A program made the position numbers and the translations under genes. From contig JAIEMU010000002.1 of the NCBI GenBank assembly GCA_019751895.1, positions 1-42,629 of the forward strand: DNA of 42,629 bases, given 5' to 3'. Positions 18,344 through 25,960 of the stretch are shown here, one piece after another (within the stretch, counting starts at the first letter, position 1; every line of letters begins with the position of its first letter). The notes beneath the pieces were generated by a model, which had not been told where the DNA came from, ran no database searches, and saw only the letters and a list, made by a program, of their open reading frames with translations. This DNA is from Sphingobacteriaceae bacterium. GTDB lineage: Bacteria > Bacteroidota > Bacteroidia > Sphingobacteriales > Sphingobacteriaceae.

Positions 18344-18685
18344 ATGATTTTATTATACACCTTATTAATTATTGTTTGTTTAGTTTTAGGCTTGTTTGTT
18401 TTAATACAAAATCCTAAAGGTGGCGGTTTGGCTACAGGCGGTAGCGGTAGCAACATGTTTGGCGTGCAACGCACCAGCGATGTTTTAGAAAAAGGAACGT
18501 GGGTTTTAATCGCTTCAGTAGTGGTTATTTCTTTAGCAATTACAGTGATTTCTAAAACAAGCACAGGCTTAGGTTCAGGAGATTCAAAAATTCAAGAACA
18601 ATTAGACAAAACAGTAGCACCTTCACCTGTTGGTGGAAATGCAACTCCAGCTCCTGGAGCTGTTCCTGCACCAGCAACGAAGTAA
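18344..18685 (+). CDS. secG: Protein translocase subunit SecG
   Basis: The 113-residue inner-membrane protein is the small accessory subunit of the SecYEG channel. It shows two transmembrane helices (about 2-22 and 50-70) separated by the conserved cytoplasmic loop QNPKGGGLATGG then NMFGVQRTSD. The tail after the second helix is rich in Pro, Ala and Gly, as often seen in Bacteroidota. The gene starts 10 bases after the preceding gene and is followed by a strong terminator, so it ends the cluster. Confidence 0.95.
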   Translation: MILLYTLLIIVCLVLGLFVLIQNPKGGGLATGGSGSNMFGVQRTSDVLEKGTWVLIASVVVISLAITVISKTSTGLGSGDSKIQEQLDKTVAPSPVGGNATPAPGAVPAPATK

Positions 18686-18705
18686 GAAATTTATAAATTA
18701 TTTTG

Positions 18706-18739
18706 AAACCGAAGAAATGAATTTCTTCGGTTTTTTTTG
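18706..18739 (+). terminator. Rho-independent terminator after secG
   Basis: A perfect 13-bp stem (18706-18718 with 18721-18733) has a 2-base loop and is followed by a T-run to 18739. Confidence 0.92.
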
Positions 18740-18750
18740 TTTTTAAAAAG

Positions 18751-19329
18751 ATGCTATTAAATTCCTATCAAGAAACATTTATCGAAGCGGGTTGTGACGA
18801 AGCAGGTAGGGGCTGTTTAATTGGTCCTGTGTATGCAGCAGCAGTTATCTTGCCCAAAGATTTTGTATTGGAAGGATTAACCGATTCGAAAAAAGTGAGT
18901 GAAAAACAACGTAATCATTTGCGTTTGATTATTGAAAAAGAAGCTCTAGCTTGGGCTGTTGCCTCGGTAGATAACGAGGAAATTGACAAAATAAATATCC
19001 TTAATGCGTCTATCTTGGCCATGCACAAGGCGATTGAACAATTGAAGGTGATGCCTCAATTTTTAGCCATTGATGGCAATCGATTTAAGCCTTATAGAAG
19101 CCTTCCGCACCAATGCGTCATAAAAGGTGATAGCAAGTATTTAAACATCGCTGCGGCATCTATTTTGGCTAAAACACACAGAGATGCGTTTGTAGATAAA
19201 ATAGCACTAGAATACCCTGAATATGCTTGGCAACAAAACAAAGGCTATGCCACGGCTAAACACCGTTTGGCGTCTATCGAATATGGATTGACTCCCTACC
19301 ATCGAAAAACATTTGCGATAAAGGCTTGA
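18751..19329 (+). CDS. rnhB: Ribonuclease HII
   Basis: The 192-residue endonuclease cuts RNA in RNA-DNA hybrids and removes misincorporated ribonucleotides. Active-site motifs are CDEAGRGCLIGPV (Asp-Glu near residues 15-16), the LAIDGNRF aspartate near 110 and KGDSKYLNIAAASILAKTHRD, carrying the last conserved aspartates, near 128-150. Length and the final YHRKTF segment are typical. It is 65 bases after secG, beyond the terminator, and convergent with rng. Confidence 0.96.
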   Translation: MLLNSYQETFIEAGCDEAGRGCLIGPVYAAAVILPKDFVLEGLTDSKKVSEKQRNHLRLIIEKEALAWAVASVDNEEIDKINILNASILAMHKAIEQLKVMPQFLAIDGNRFKPYRSLPHQCVIKGDSKYLNIAAASILAKTHRDAFVDKIALEYPEYAWQQNKGYATAKHRLASIEYGLTPYHRKTFAIKA

Positions 19330-19333
19330 AAAC

Positions 19334-19367
19334 CAAAAAAAGGTCAAACCTTTTGAGTTTGACCTTT
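19334..19367 (-). terminator. Rho-independent terminator of rng
   Basis: A perfect 11-bp stem (19339-19349 with 19357-19367) has a 7-base loop. On the minus strand it is followed by a run of T (19334-19340), so it terminates rng transcription. On the plus strand no T-run follows. Confidence 0.85.
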
Positions 19368-19389
19368 ACGGATAATTTTTTTGAAAGTT

Positions 19390-20940
19390 TTACATTTTTA
19401 TTTCTTCTCCTTTTTGTGAAAGGAAATGAAATTCAGTTAAACTGTAAGCTTTTGAAGATTGTACTTTAATCCAATTTTTGTATTTAAAATACCATTTCCA
19501 TTGTAGCGAGAAGATACCTTTTTTGATAAAGGCTTCCACATAAGGATGTACGCACAATTGAATATTTTTTTCGTTTTGCTCTTGTAATAAATAAGCTAAA
19601 TTGCTTTCAATTTCGTCTATTAAAACAATGCTGGCTCTAATTTCACCTGTTCCATCACAAGTAGGGCATTTTTCGCTGGTTACAATGTTCATTTCAGGTC
19701 TAACCCTTTGACGTGTAATTTGTACTAAACCAAATTTGCTTGGCGGCAAAATGGTGTGTTTAGCTCTATCTAAAAGCATTAATTCTTTCAGATAATCGAA
19801 AAGAATTTTTCGATTGGTAGGTTTGTGCATGTCAATAAAATCGACCACAACAATACCACCCATATCACGCAAGCGCAGTTGCCTTGCAATCTCTTTTGCG
19901 GCCTCTTTGTTTACTTGTAATGCATTTTCTTCCTGTGTATCTTTACTAGCGGTTCTATTGCCGCTATTCACGTCTATTACGTGCAAAGCTTCGGTGTGTT
20001 CTACCACTAGGTAGGCGCCGCCAGCAAGATTTACGGTTTTTCCAAAAGCATTTTTGATTTGCTTTTCAATGCCGAAGTTTTCGTAAATTGTTTCTTTGTT
20101 TTTATAATGTTTTACAATTTTTTCCATTTCTGGAGAAACTTGCTTCACATAAGAGCGAATGTCTTCGTACAAAGCCTCGTCATTTACATGAACATTCGTA
20201 AAATCGCTAGATAAAATATCCCGAATTAAGGTAGATGAACGATCCATCTCTCCCAAAACACGTTTTGAAGGCTCTGTGCTGTGTAGTTTTTTTGCAAAAT
20301 TTTCCCATTTGGCTACACAATCTGCCAAATCCTTTTGCAATTCCTCTACACCCTTTGCTTCAGAAACGGTACGGATAATAACGCCAAAGTTTTTAGGCTT
20401 TATGCCTTCGATTATTTTTTTTAATCGATTGCGTTCGGTATTACTTTTAATTTTTTTAGAAACAGAAATCACATTGGTAAAAGGCACCAAAACAATATAT
20501 CTGCCTGCAATAGAAATTTCGGCGCTTAATCTAGGGCCTTTAGTTGAGATAGGTTCTTTCGCAATTTGAACGGGAATAATGATGTTTTTATCTAAAATAT
20601 CAGATATCTTGCCCGCTTTATCGATGTCTTCTTCTAGTTTGATTTTTTCTAAAAAATCGCTACTAACTGAACCATTCCGCTTAATTTTAGTAAACTTTAT
20701 TAAAGATTTTACTTGTGTTCCTAAGTCAAAATAATGCAAAAAAGCATCTTTTTCGTATCCAACATCTACAAATGCAGCATTGAGGCCTGGCATAATTTTT
20801 TTTATGCGGCCTAAATAAATATCCCCTACGGCGTAGTTATTGTTAGATTGTTCTTTGTGGAGTTCAACAAGTTGTTTATCTTCAATTAAAGCGATGCTAA
20901 CTCCCGTAGGTGTGGCATCAATAATTAGTTCCTTAACCAA
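19390..20940 (-). CDS. rng: Ribonuclease E/G family endoribonuclease (RNase G type)
   Basis: The product has about 516 residues and processes rRNA and mRNA. It has an S1-like domain at about 28-130 (VGDIYLGRIKKIMPGLNAAF), the GPRLSAEIS region, the DNase-I-like catalytic core around IDVNSGNR and VVDFIDM (metal-binding aspartates) and the zinc-link CPTCDGTG near residue 430. The C-terminus ends in a Bacteroidota-type LTEFHFLSQKGEEIK. It lacks the long RNase E scaffold tail. I favour a TTG start at 20940 (LVKELIID, matching the family MNKELII). The in-frame ATG at 20973 would add 11 residues encoded by a GAAA-loop hairpin. Confidence 0.92.
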   Translation of the reverse strand: MVKELIIDATPTGVSIALIEDKQLVELHKEQSNNNYAVGDIYLGRIKKIMPGLNAAFVDVGYEKDAFLHYFDLGTQVKSLIKFTKIKRNGSVSSDFLEKIKLEEDIDKAGKISDILDKNIIIPVQIAKEPISTKGPRLSAEISIAGRYIVLVPFTNVISVSKKIKSNTERNRLKKIIEGIKPKNFGVIIRTVSEAKGVEELQKDLADCVAKWENFAKKLHSTEPSKRVLGEMDRSSTLIRDILSSDFTNVHVNDEALYEDIRSYVKQVSPEMEKIVKHYKNKETIYENFGIEKQIKNAFGKTVNLAGGAYLVVEHTEALHVIDVNSGNRTASKDTQEENALQVNKEAAKEIARQLRLRDMGGIVVVDFIDMHKPTNRKILFDYLKELMLLDRAKHTILPPSKFGLVQITRQRVRPEMNIVTSEKCPTCDGTGEIRASIVLIDEIESNLAYLLQEQNEKNIQLCVHPYVEAFIKKGIFSLQWKWYFKYKNWIKVQSSKAYSLTEFHFLSQKGEEIKM

Positions 20941-20954
20941 ATTTACAAATTTAA

Positions 20955-20970
20955 AGGTGTTTTCACACCT
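20955..20970 (-). promoter_or_regulatory. GAAA-tetraloop hairpin at the 5' end of rng
   Basis: A 6-bp stem (AGGTGT with ACACCT) encloses a GAAA loop on the minus strand, just upstream of the preferred rng start and directly after an ATG at 20973. It could control translation or be cleaved by RNase G itself; this is inference. Confidence 0.45.
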
Positions 20971-20995
20971 CATTACATATTGGATAATTAGACAA

Positions 20996-21035
20996 ACAAA
21001 TACATAGCCTAATATAAAAATATTAGGCTATGTAT
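20996..21035 (-). terminator. Hairpin between the basic-peptide gene and rng
   Basis: A perfect 16-bp stem (21000-21015 with 21020-21035) has a 4-base loop; on the minus strand it is followed by TTTGTTTG. It is likely the terminator of the HU-TPR-peptide transcript, though the T-run is broken. Confidence 0.7.
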
Positions 21036-21045
21036 CGTTATAGTT

Positions 21046-21099
21046 GATTAATGATCAGTCATTAATCCTGACAAAAATAAATTAAACCTTGAGGTTTAA
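21046..21099 (-). repeat. Two further perfect small hairpins in the 3' region of the basic-peptide gene
   Basis: There is a 9-bp stem with a TCAG loop (21046-21054 with 21059-21067), and an 8-bp stem with a 2-base loop (21082-21089 with 21092-21099). Together with the stems at 21000-21035 and 20955-20970 they make four hairpins within 145 bases. Confidence 0.6.
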
Positions 21100-21108
21100 C
21101 TTAGTGAT

Positions 21109-21198
21109 CTATTTTTTCTTATGTCTATTTTTTCTTAAACGTTTTTTACGTTTGTGTGTAGCCATTTTATGTCTTTTTCTCTTTTTACCACTTGGCAT
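21109..21198 (-). CDS. 29-residue highly basic ribosomal-type peptide
   Basis: The frame starts ATG at 21198 and ends TAG at 21109. It encodes MPSGKKRKRHKMATHK followed by a Lys/Arg-rich tail; 20 of the 29 residues are Lys, Arg or His. I recognise this pattern as a small basic protein found widely in Bacteroidota, probably a ribosomal subunit component of the bTHX kind or a similar rRNA-binding peptide. The exact name is uncertain. Position supports a real gene: it follows the TPR gene by 39 bases in the HU-TPR operon and is followed by hairpins. It is too short for ordinary gene callers. Confidence 0.75.
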   Translation of the reverse strand: MPSGKKRKRHKMATHKRKKRLRKNRHKKK

Positions 21199-21237
21199 AA
21201 TCTTTTAATTTAGTGTTTTTAAAAATCTGTTATTTAA

Positions 21238-22083
21238 TTATTTTTTTAGCTCAGCCAACTTCTTTTCTATAAAACTAGTTAAAGTTGGGTTGGCGGCTAA
21301 TTTTTTGCTCTTTGTATAAGCGTTTATCGCTTCATTGTTTTTTCCTAAGCTTTCATAAGCGGTAGCTAAATAAAAATAGGCTTCAGGACTTTCTTTGTAG
21401 GCTATTATTTTGTTAAATCGATCTACAGCTTTGTCAAATTGACCCGATTTCATTGCAAACATACCTAAATTCATGTTCGCTTTTATATTATTCGGTTCTT
21501 TTTTCACAATTTCCAACAACATTGTAATTCCTTGCATTGGTGCTCCTATTCCATTTACGATGGTAGTTGCCAATCCAATTTGTGAGGAAATGTCATTTTT
21601 GTCAAAAGTAAGTGCGGTTGAATAGGCAATATTGGCTTTTTGTAAAAAACCCGATTGCATTAAACTGTCTTTACTGTTTTCAAAAGCGCTTAAAAAACGA
21701 TTACCCGTAGTTAACCAATTGTTTAAGCTAGGCTGCGATTTAGCGATTTCTTCAAAATAAAAAGCGCTTGGCCCGTCTTGAGCTACATCATCCCATTTTT
21801 TTGCTAAACTTTTCGCCAAATTAATTTTTTCAGCTCCAGAAGCACCTGCATAGTTTTGTTCTAAGTTGGTAATTTCTTTTGCTATCGTATTGCTAATCAG
21901 GTTTTTTGCCGTAGCAGAAACTTCTTGCAAATTAATGTTTTGATTTGTATTGCTGGGTTGAGCAGCGGCGGTGTTTTCTTCTTCTTTTACTAAACCTTTA
22001 ATGTCACGACTAAATAAAAAACCAACCAACAAAATAATTGCGGCGATAAATATGATTTGCGTTTTATTTAAGGATTTAAGCAT
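21238..22083 (-). CDS. Membrane-anchored tetratricopeptide-repeat protein
   Basis: The product has 281 residues. The N-terminus is an uncleaved-looking membrane anchor (LNKTQIIFIAAIILLVGFLF), with the rest periplasmic or cytosolic. Residues of about 30-120 are helical. Three TPR-like units follow in the C-terminal half (ALTFDKNDISSQIGLAT; EPNNIKANMNLGMFAMKSGQ; SPEAYFYLATAYESLGKNNE). TPRs bind partner proteins, and no partner can be named. It starts 12 bases after the HU stop, so it is co-transcribed with HU and the basic peptide. Confidence 0.85.
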   Translation of the reverse strand: MLKSLNKTQIIFIAAIILLVGFLFSRDIKGLVKEEENTAAAQPSNTNQNINLQEVSATAKNLISNTIAKEITNLEQNYAGASGAEKINLAKSLAKKWDDVAQDGPSAFYFEEIAKSQPSLNNWLTTGNRFLSAFENSKDSLMQSGFLQKANIAYSTALTFDKNDISSQIGLATTIVNGIGAPMQGITMLLEIVKKEPNNIKANMNLGMFAMKSGQFDKAVDRFNKIIAYKESPEAYFYLATAYESLGKNNEAINAYTKSKKLAANPTLTSFIEKKLAELKK

Positions 22084-22095
22084 TTTTTGAAAAAA

Positions 22096-22380
22096 TTATT
22101 TTTTAATGTTTTTTACTTTTTCAGAGAAAACTTTTGCTGGTTTAAAGCTTGGAACATAATGTTCTGGGATGATAATTGCAGTGTTTTTAGAAATGTTTCT
22201 CGCTGTTTTTTCAGCTCTTTTTTTAACTACAAAACTACCAAAACCTCTGATGTACACATTTTCTCCAGCAATCATATTGTTTTTTACTACTTTGAAAAAC
22301 GCTTCAATAGCTTCTTGCACATCTACTTTTTCAACACCTGTTTTTGAGGCTATTTCTGAGATAACTTCTGCCTTAGTCAT
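22096..22380 (-). CDS. HU-family DNA-binding protein
   Basis: The 94-residue nucleoid protein bends and compacts DNA as a dimer. It shows the typical N-terminal helices (MTKAEVISEIASKTGVEK) and the GFGSF hinge before the DNA-binding arm. The arm is RAEKTARNISKNTAIIIPEH, where the usual NPQTG is replaced by NISKN. The final strand is VPSFKPAKVF. I chose the ATG at 22380; an upstream in-frame start would add 22 unrelated residues running through the promoter. It is first in the HU-TPR-peptide operon and divergent from mutY. Confidence 0.95.
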   Translation of the reverse strand: MTKAEVISEIASKTGVEKVDVQEAIEAFFKVVKNNMIAGENVYIRGFGSFVVKKRAEKTARNISKNTAIIIPEHYVPSFKPAKVFSEKVKNIKK

Positions 22381-22417
22381 AATTTTAATTTTTAAATTTA
22401 TAATTGTTTTTGGGTTG

Positions 22418-22449
22418 CAAAAGTATTGTTTTAAAGTGAGATACAAAAA
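22418..22449 (-). promoter_or_regulatory. Promoter of the HU operon
   Basis: On the minus strand TTTTTG (22444-22449) and TACTTTTG (22418-22425) are separated by 18 bases, an excellent match to the Bacteroidota -33/-7 consensus. The HU ATG lies 37 bases beyond the -7 box. Confidence 0.85.
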
Positions 22450-22508
22450 TTATTTAGCACTATTTTTTATTTTTTTAAATTGGATGTAATTATAAAGGTT
22501 AGGAAATG

Positions 22509-22516
22509 TAATTTTG
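22509..22516 (+). promoter_or_regulatory. -7 element of mutY (TAATTTTG)
   Basis: This exact TAnnTTTG match ends 5 bases before the preferred mutY ATG (22522). A TTG at 22480-22482 is 26 bases upstream, longer than normal spacing. Confidence 0.5.
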
Positions 22517-22521
22517 GAAAG

Positions 22522-23583
22522 ATGGAATTTCAAAAAGAACTGATTAATTGGTATTTAAAAAATAAAAGAGATTTGCCTTGGCGAAATCAAAAGGATGCGT
22601 ATGTGATTTGGCTGTCGGAAATTATTTTGCAACAAACTAGAGTCGCACAAGGACTGCCTTATTTTGAAAAATTTCTAGCGCATTTCCCTACTGTAGTGCA
22701 CTTTTCCTCCGCTTCGGAGCAAGAGGTGTTGAAACTTTGGCAAGGCTTGGGCTATTATTCGAGAGGGCGGAACATGTTGCATACCGCCAAAATGGTGGTT
22801 GAGAAACATCAAGGTATTTTCCCTATTGCGTACAAAGATTTGATCCTATTAAAAGGAATTGGCGATTATACCGCCGCAGCTATTTCATCTTTTTCAAATG
22901 GAGAACAAAAAGCCGTTTTAGATGGCAATGTGTTTAGGGTTTTGGCTCGATATTTTGGAATAAGCACAGCCATTAACTCCAGTTTAGGCAAAAAAGAGTT
23001 TTCTAAATTAGCTCAAGAATTGATTTTGGGGCAAGATGCTGCTAATTATAATCAAGCCATTATGGAGTTTGGCGCTTTGCAATGCAAGCCCGTTTCGCCC
23101 AACTGTGGGCAATGTGTGCTGGCTACAAGCTGCGCTGCTTTTTCAAATCAAGAGGTAACAAACCTTCCTGTGAAAATAAAAAAAGCCAAATCAAGAGAAC
23201 GCTGGTTTAATTATTTTTTTATTGAAAATGAAGGGGATATATTGGTACATCATCGACAAAAAGGCGATGTTTGGCAACATTTATACGATTTTCCTTTGGT
23301 AGAAACGACGAATTTTTGGAATGTTGATGGAAGTGACTTCAATAAAAAAGCAGCAGGTTTGGTTGGTGAAAAAGCCATTTTAAAACCCCTACATTCGGTT
23401 AAACATTTGCTAACGCACCAAACAATTTATGTACAGTTTTTTGAAGTAAAGGATGTTCAAGACAAATCCAACTCTTTTTTAAAAATTTCTTTAGATGCGT
23501 TTAAGTTGTTGCCACAGCCCAAGGTTATCCATGATTTTATGTCTAATTATGAAAAACAAACAATAGATTATGTCAGGTATTAA
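22522..23583 (+). CDS. mutY: A/G-specific adenine glycosylase
   Basis: The 353-residue base-excision enzyme removes adenine opposite 8-oxoguanine. It has the catalytic-domain opening SEIILQQTRVAQGLPYF, the helix-hairpin-helix LLKGIGDYTAAAI near residue 110, the catalytic aspartate region VLDGNVFRV, and the iron-sulfur cluster cysteines in CKPVSPNCGQCVLATSC near 198-214. A NUDIX-like C-terminal 8-oxoG recognition domain follows. ATG 22522 (MEFQKELINWY) matches the family start, whereas the ATG at 22480 adds 14 unrelated residues across the promoter. The 3' end overlaps ssb by 14 bases. Confidence 0.96.
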   Translation: MEFQKELINWYLKNKRDLPWRNQKDAYVIWLSEIILQQTRVAQGLPYFEKFLAHFPTVVHFSSASEQEVLKLWQGLGYYSRGRNMLHTAKMVVEKHQGIFPIAYKDLILLKGIGDYTAAAISSFSNGEQKAVLDGNVFRVLARYFGISTAINSSLGKKEFSKLAQELILGQDAANYNQAIMEFGALQCKPVSPNCGQCVLATSCAAFSNQEVTNLPVKIKKAKSRERWFNYFFIENEGDILVHHRQKGDVWQHLYDFPLVETTNFWNVDGSDFNKKAAGLVGEKAILKPLHSVKHLLTHQTIYVQFFEVKDVQDKSNSFLKISLDAFKLLPQPKVIHDFMSNYEKQTIDYVRY

Positions 23584-23995
23584 TAAAGTTATTTTAATCG
23601 GTCGTTTGGGTAAAGACCCAATAGCTAGATATGTAGAAAGTGGCGTTTGTGTAGTTAATTTTACACTTGCTACAACAGAAAATTTTACCAAAGATGGAAA
23701 AAGAACGGAACAAACCGAATGGCATCAAATTGTGATGTGGCGTTCCGTTGCCGAATTAGCGGTAAAATATTTAAAAAAAGGAACCTTGATTTATTTAGAA
23801 GGAAAACTCCGCACCAGAAGTTTTGAAGACACTTCTAAAATAAAGCGACAAGTAACCGAAGTAGTTGCAGACAGTTTTAAAATATTGGGCTCAAATCCCA
23901 ATCAAACACCAAATACAGCAATCTCACCAAGCAACACCACAGTAGATGTAGAAAAAATTGCTTCAAATGATGAATCCGGTGATTTACCTTTTTAA
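23570..23995 (+). CDS. ssb: Single-stranded DNA-binding protein
   Basis: The 141-residue protein coats single-stranded DNA during replication and repair. Residues 1-105 are the OB fold (INKVILIGRLGKDP, then WHQIVMW). A flexible linker rich in Asn, Thr and Pro follows. The acidic partner-binding tip is DESGDLPF. The ATG lies inside the end of mutY, so translation is probably coupled to a repair gene. A terminator follows 5 bases after the stop. Confidence 0.96.
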   Translation: MSGINKVILIGRLGKDPIARYVESGVCVVNFTLATTENFTKDGKRTEQTEWHQIVMWRSVAELAVKYLKKGTLIYLEGKLRTRSFEDTSKIKRQVTEVVADSFKILGSNPNQTPNTAISPSNTTVDVEKIASNDESGDLPF

Positions 23996-23999
23996 CTAA

Positions 24000-24038
24000 A
24001 AATAGCCTTGGGGTTTTCCAAGGCTATTTGTTTTTTTA
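24000..24038. terminator. Bidirectional terminator between ssb and glmS
   Basis: A perfect 12-bp stem (24000-24011 with 24018-24029, core AGCCTTGG/CCAAGGCT) has T-runs on the right (plus strand) and left (minus strand). It separates the convergent ends of ssb and glmS. Confidence 0.92.
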
Positions 24039-25874
24039 TTCTACCGTCACCGATTTGGCTAAATTTCGGGGTTGGTCAACATTGCAGTTTCTCAACACAG
24101 CAATGTGGTAGGACAGCAGTTGTAAAGGAATGGTTGCTAATAAGGGCAAGAACGCTTCGCTTGCGTCGGGTATTTCGATGCAATAATCTACCATTTTCTT
24201 TACTTCGGTATCGCCTTCGGTAACAATAGCAACTACAATACCTTTTCGGGCTTTTACCTCTTGTATGTTGCTCATCACTTTTTCGTAAGATGAATTTTTA
24301 GTGGCAATTACGACCACGGGCATTTCTTCGTCTATAAGCGCAATTGGGCCATGTTTCATTTCTGCCGCAGGATAGCCTTCGGCGTGGATGTATGATATTT
24401 CTTTAAGTTTTAAAGCGCCTTCTAAGGCAACAGGGAAACCACTTCCTCTGCCCAAAAATAAACAATTTCTAGCATCTTTAAGTTTTATGGCAACCTCTTT
24501 AATTAGTTTGTCAGACAATAATGCTTTAGAAATTTTTTCAGGGATTGCATCCAATTCGGTTAGTAACTCAACCAACTTAGAGTTGGTAATGGCACCTCTT
24601 TGTTGTGCTATATAAAACGCCATTAAAGTCAAAACGCTTACTTGAGCGGTAAATGCTTTGGTCGATGCTACGCCAATTTCTGGCCCAGCGTGGGTATAAA
24701 CTCCAGCATGGGTAAGACGAGGAATTGAAGAACCTACCACGTTGCAAATACCAAAAATGGTAGCGCCTTTTTCTTTTGCCAATTCTATCGCCGCCATGGT
24801 GTCGGCAGTTTCTCCTGATTGAGAGATGGCAATTATTACATCTTTTTCAGTGATAATTGGGTTTCTGTATCTAAATTCAGAGGCATATTCAACTTCTACA
24901 GGTACACGAGCATATTCTTCAATTAAATATTCGCCCACCAAACCGGCATGCCATGATGTTCCACAGGCTACAATGATAATACGGTCAATATTTTTTAGCT
25001 TTTCTACAAAATCTTTGATACCTCCCAATTGTACTAGTCCCTCGTTTGGATAAATACGACCACGCATACAATCTCTTACTGAACGGGGTTGTTCATAAAT
25101 TTCTTTCAACATAAAATGCTCGTAGCCGCCTTTTTCTAGCATTTCTAATTGCATTTCTAGTGCTTGAATGTAAGGGGTTTGCACTACGTTGTCTAGTCTT
25201 TTGATAAGTAAATTGTCACGCTTTACACACGCAATTTCATTGTCGTTTAAGTAAATTACATTTTTTGTATATTCAATGATAGGTGTTGCATCGGATGCGA
25301 TAAAATATTCACCTTCACCCACACCAATTACCATCGGACTGCCTTTGCGAGCTACAATAAGTTGGTTAGGATTGTTTTTGTCCATAATTACGATGGCATA
25401 AGCGCCTGTAACTTCTTGTAGGGCTAGTCTAACCGCTTCTAAAAGATCTGTTTTTTCATTTTTATAAATTTCTTCAATCAAATGAATCAATACTTCGGTA
25501 TCGGTGTCGCTGTTAAACTGATGTCCTCTGTTTAACAATTCTTCTTTTAAAACCGCATAGTTTTCAATAATGCCGTTGTGTATGATGCTTAAATTTCCAT
25601 CGTTTGAAGTGTGAGGATGAGAATTCCTGTCTGACGGCTCGCCATGCGTTGCCCAACGGGTATGCCCCATGCCAATGGTTCCCGCTAAATCTTTCGATTC
25701 GGCATAGGCTTCCAATACATTTACTTTCCCGGCTTTTTTATAGATGTTTAGGGCGCTATTATTGATTAAAGCAATACCTGCGCTATCGTAGCCTCGATAT
25801 TCTAATCTTTTTAAACCTTTTACCACAATTGGCCAAGCTTGTCGCCCTCCAATGTAACCTACTATTCCACACAT
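24036..25874 (-). CDS. glmS: Glutamine-fructose-6-phosphate aminotransferase (isomerizing)
   Basis: The 612-residue enzyme makes glucosamine-6-phosphate from fructose-6-phosphate and glutamine, the first step to peptidoglycan and LPS amino sugars. The N-terminus MCGIVGYIGG gives the nucleophile Cys after Met removal. The glutaminase domain covers about 1-220 (RWATHGEPSDRNSHPH). Two SIS sugar-isomerase domains follow (GTSWHAGLVGEYLIEE near 300; GRGSGFPVALEGALKLKEIS near 475). The C-terminus NLAKSVTVE is canonical. It has its own promoter, and no glmS ribozyme is seen, as expected outside Firmicutes. Confidence 0.98.
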   Translation of the reverse strand: MCGIVGYIGGRQAWPIVVKGLKRLEYRGYDSAGIALINNSALNIYKKAGKVNVLEAYAESKDLAGTIGMGHTRWATHGEPSDRNSHPHTSNDGNLSIIHNGIIENYAVLKEELLNRGHQFNSDTDTEVLIHLIEEIYKNEKTDLLEAVRLALQEVTGAYAIVIMDKNNPNQLIVARKGSPMVIGVGEGEYFIASDATPIIEYTKNVIYLNDNEIACVKRDNLLIKRLDNVVQTPYIQALEMQLEMLEKGGYEHFMLKEIYEQPRSVRDCMRGRIYPNEGLVQLGGIKDFVEKLKNIDRIIIVACGTSWHAGLVGEYLIEEYARVPVEVEYASEFRYRNPIITEKDVIIAISQSGETADTMAAIELAKEKGATIFGICNVVGSSIPRLTHAGVYTHAGPEIGVASTKAFTAQVSVLTLMAFYIAQQRGAITNSKLVELLTELDAIPEKISKALLSDKLIKEVAIKLKDARNCLFLGRGSGFPVALEGALKLKEISYIHAEGYPAAEMKHGPIALIDEEMPVVVIATKNSSYEKVMSNIQEVKARKGIVVAIVTEGDTEVKKMVDYCIEIPDASEAFLPLLATIPLQLLSYHIAVLRNCNVDQPRNLAKSVTVE

Positions 25875-25894
25875 ATTATTTTATTTTAAAATCA

Positions 25895-25928
25895 AAATCC
25901 CAACAAAGGTATTAATTTGTTGGGATTT
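25895..25928 (-). promoter_or_regulatory. Hairpin with a glmS -7 element in its loop
   Basis: A 13-bp inverted repeat (25895-25907 with 25916-25928) surrounds the loop. On the minus strand TACCTTTG (25904-25911) matches TAnnTTTG, 29 bases before the glmS ATG. The repeat could terminate the upstream DUF4270 transcript and be a binding site at the promoter; which is unclear. Confidence 0.55.
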
Positions 25929-25960
25929 ATTAATGAGGGAAATAAATTAAATATTTTTAT

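Noticed and set aside
20941-20973. ATG at 20973 as the start of rng
   Set aside because: It adds 11 residues encoded by a hairpin with no family similarity; the family N-terminus begins at the TTG codon at 20940.
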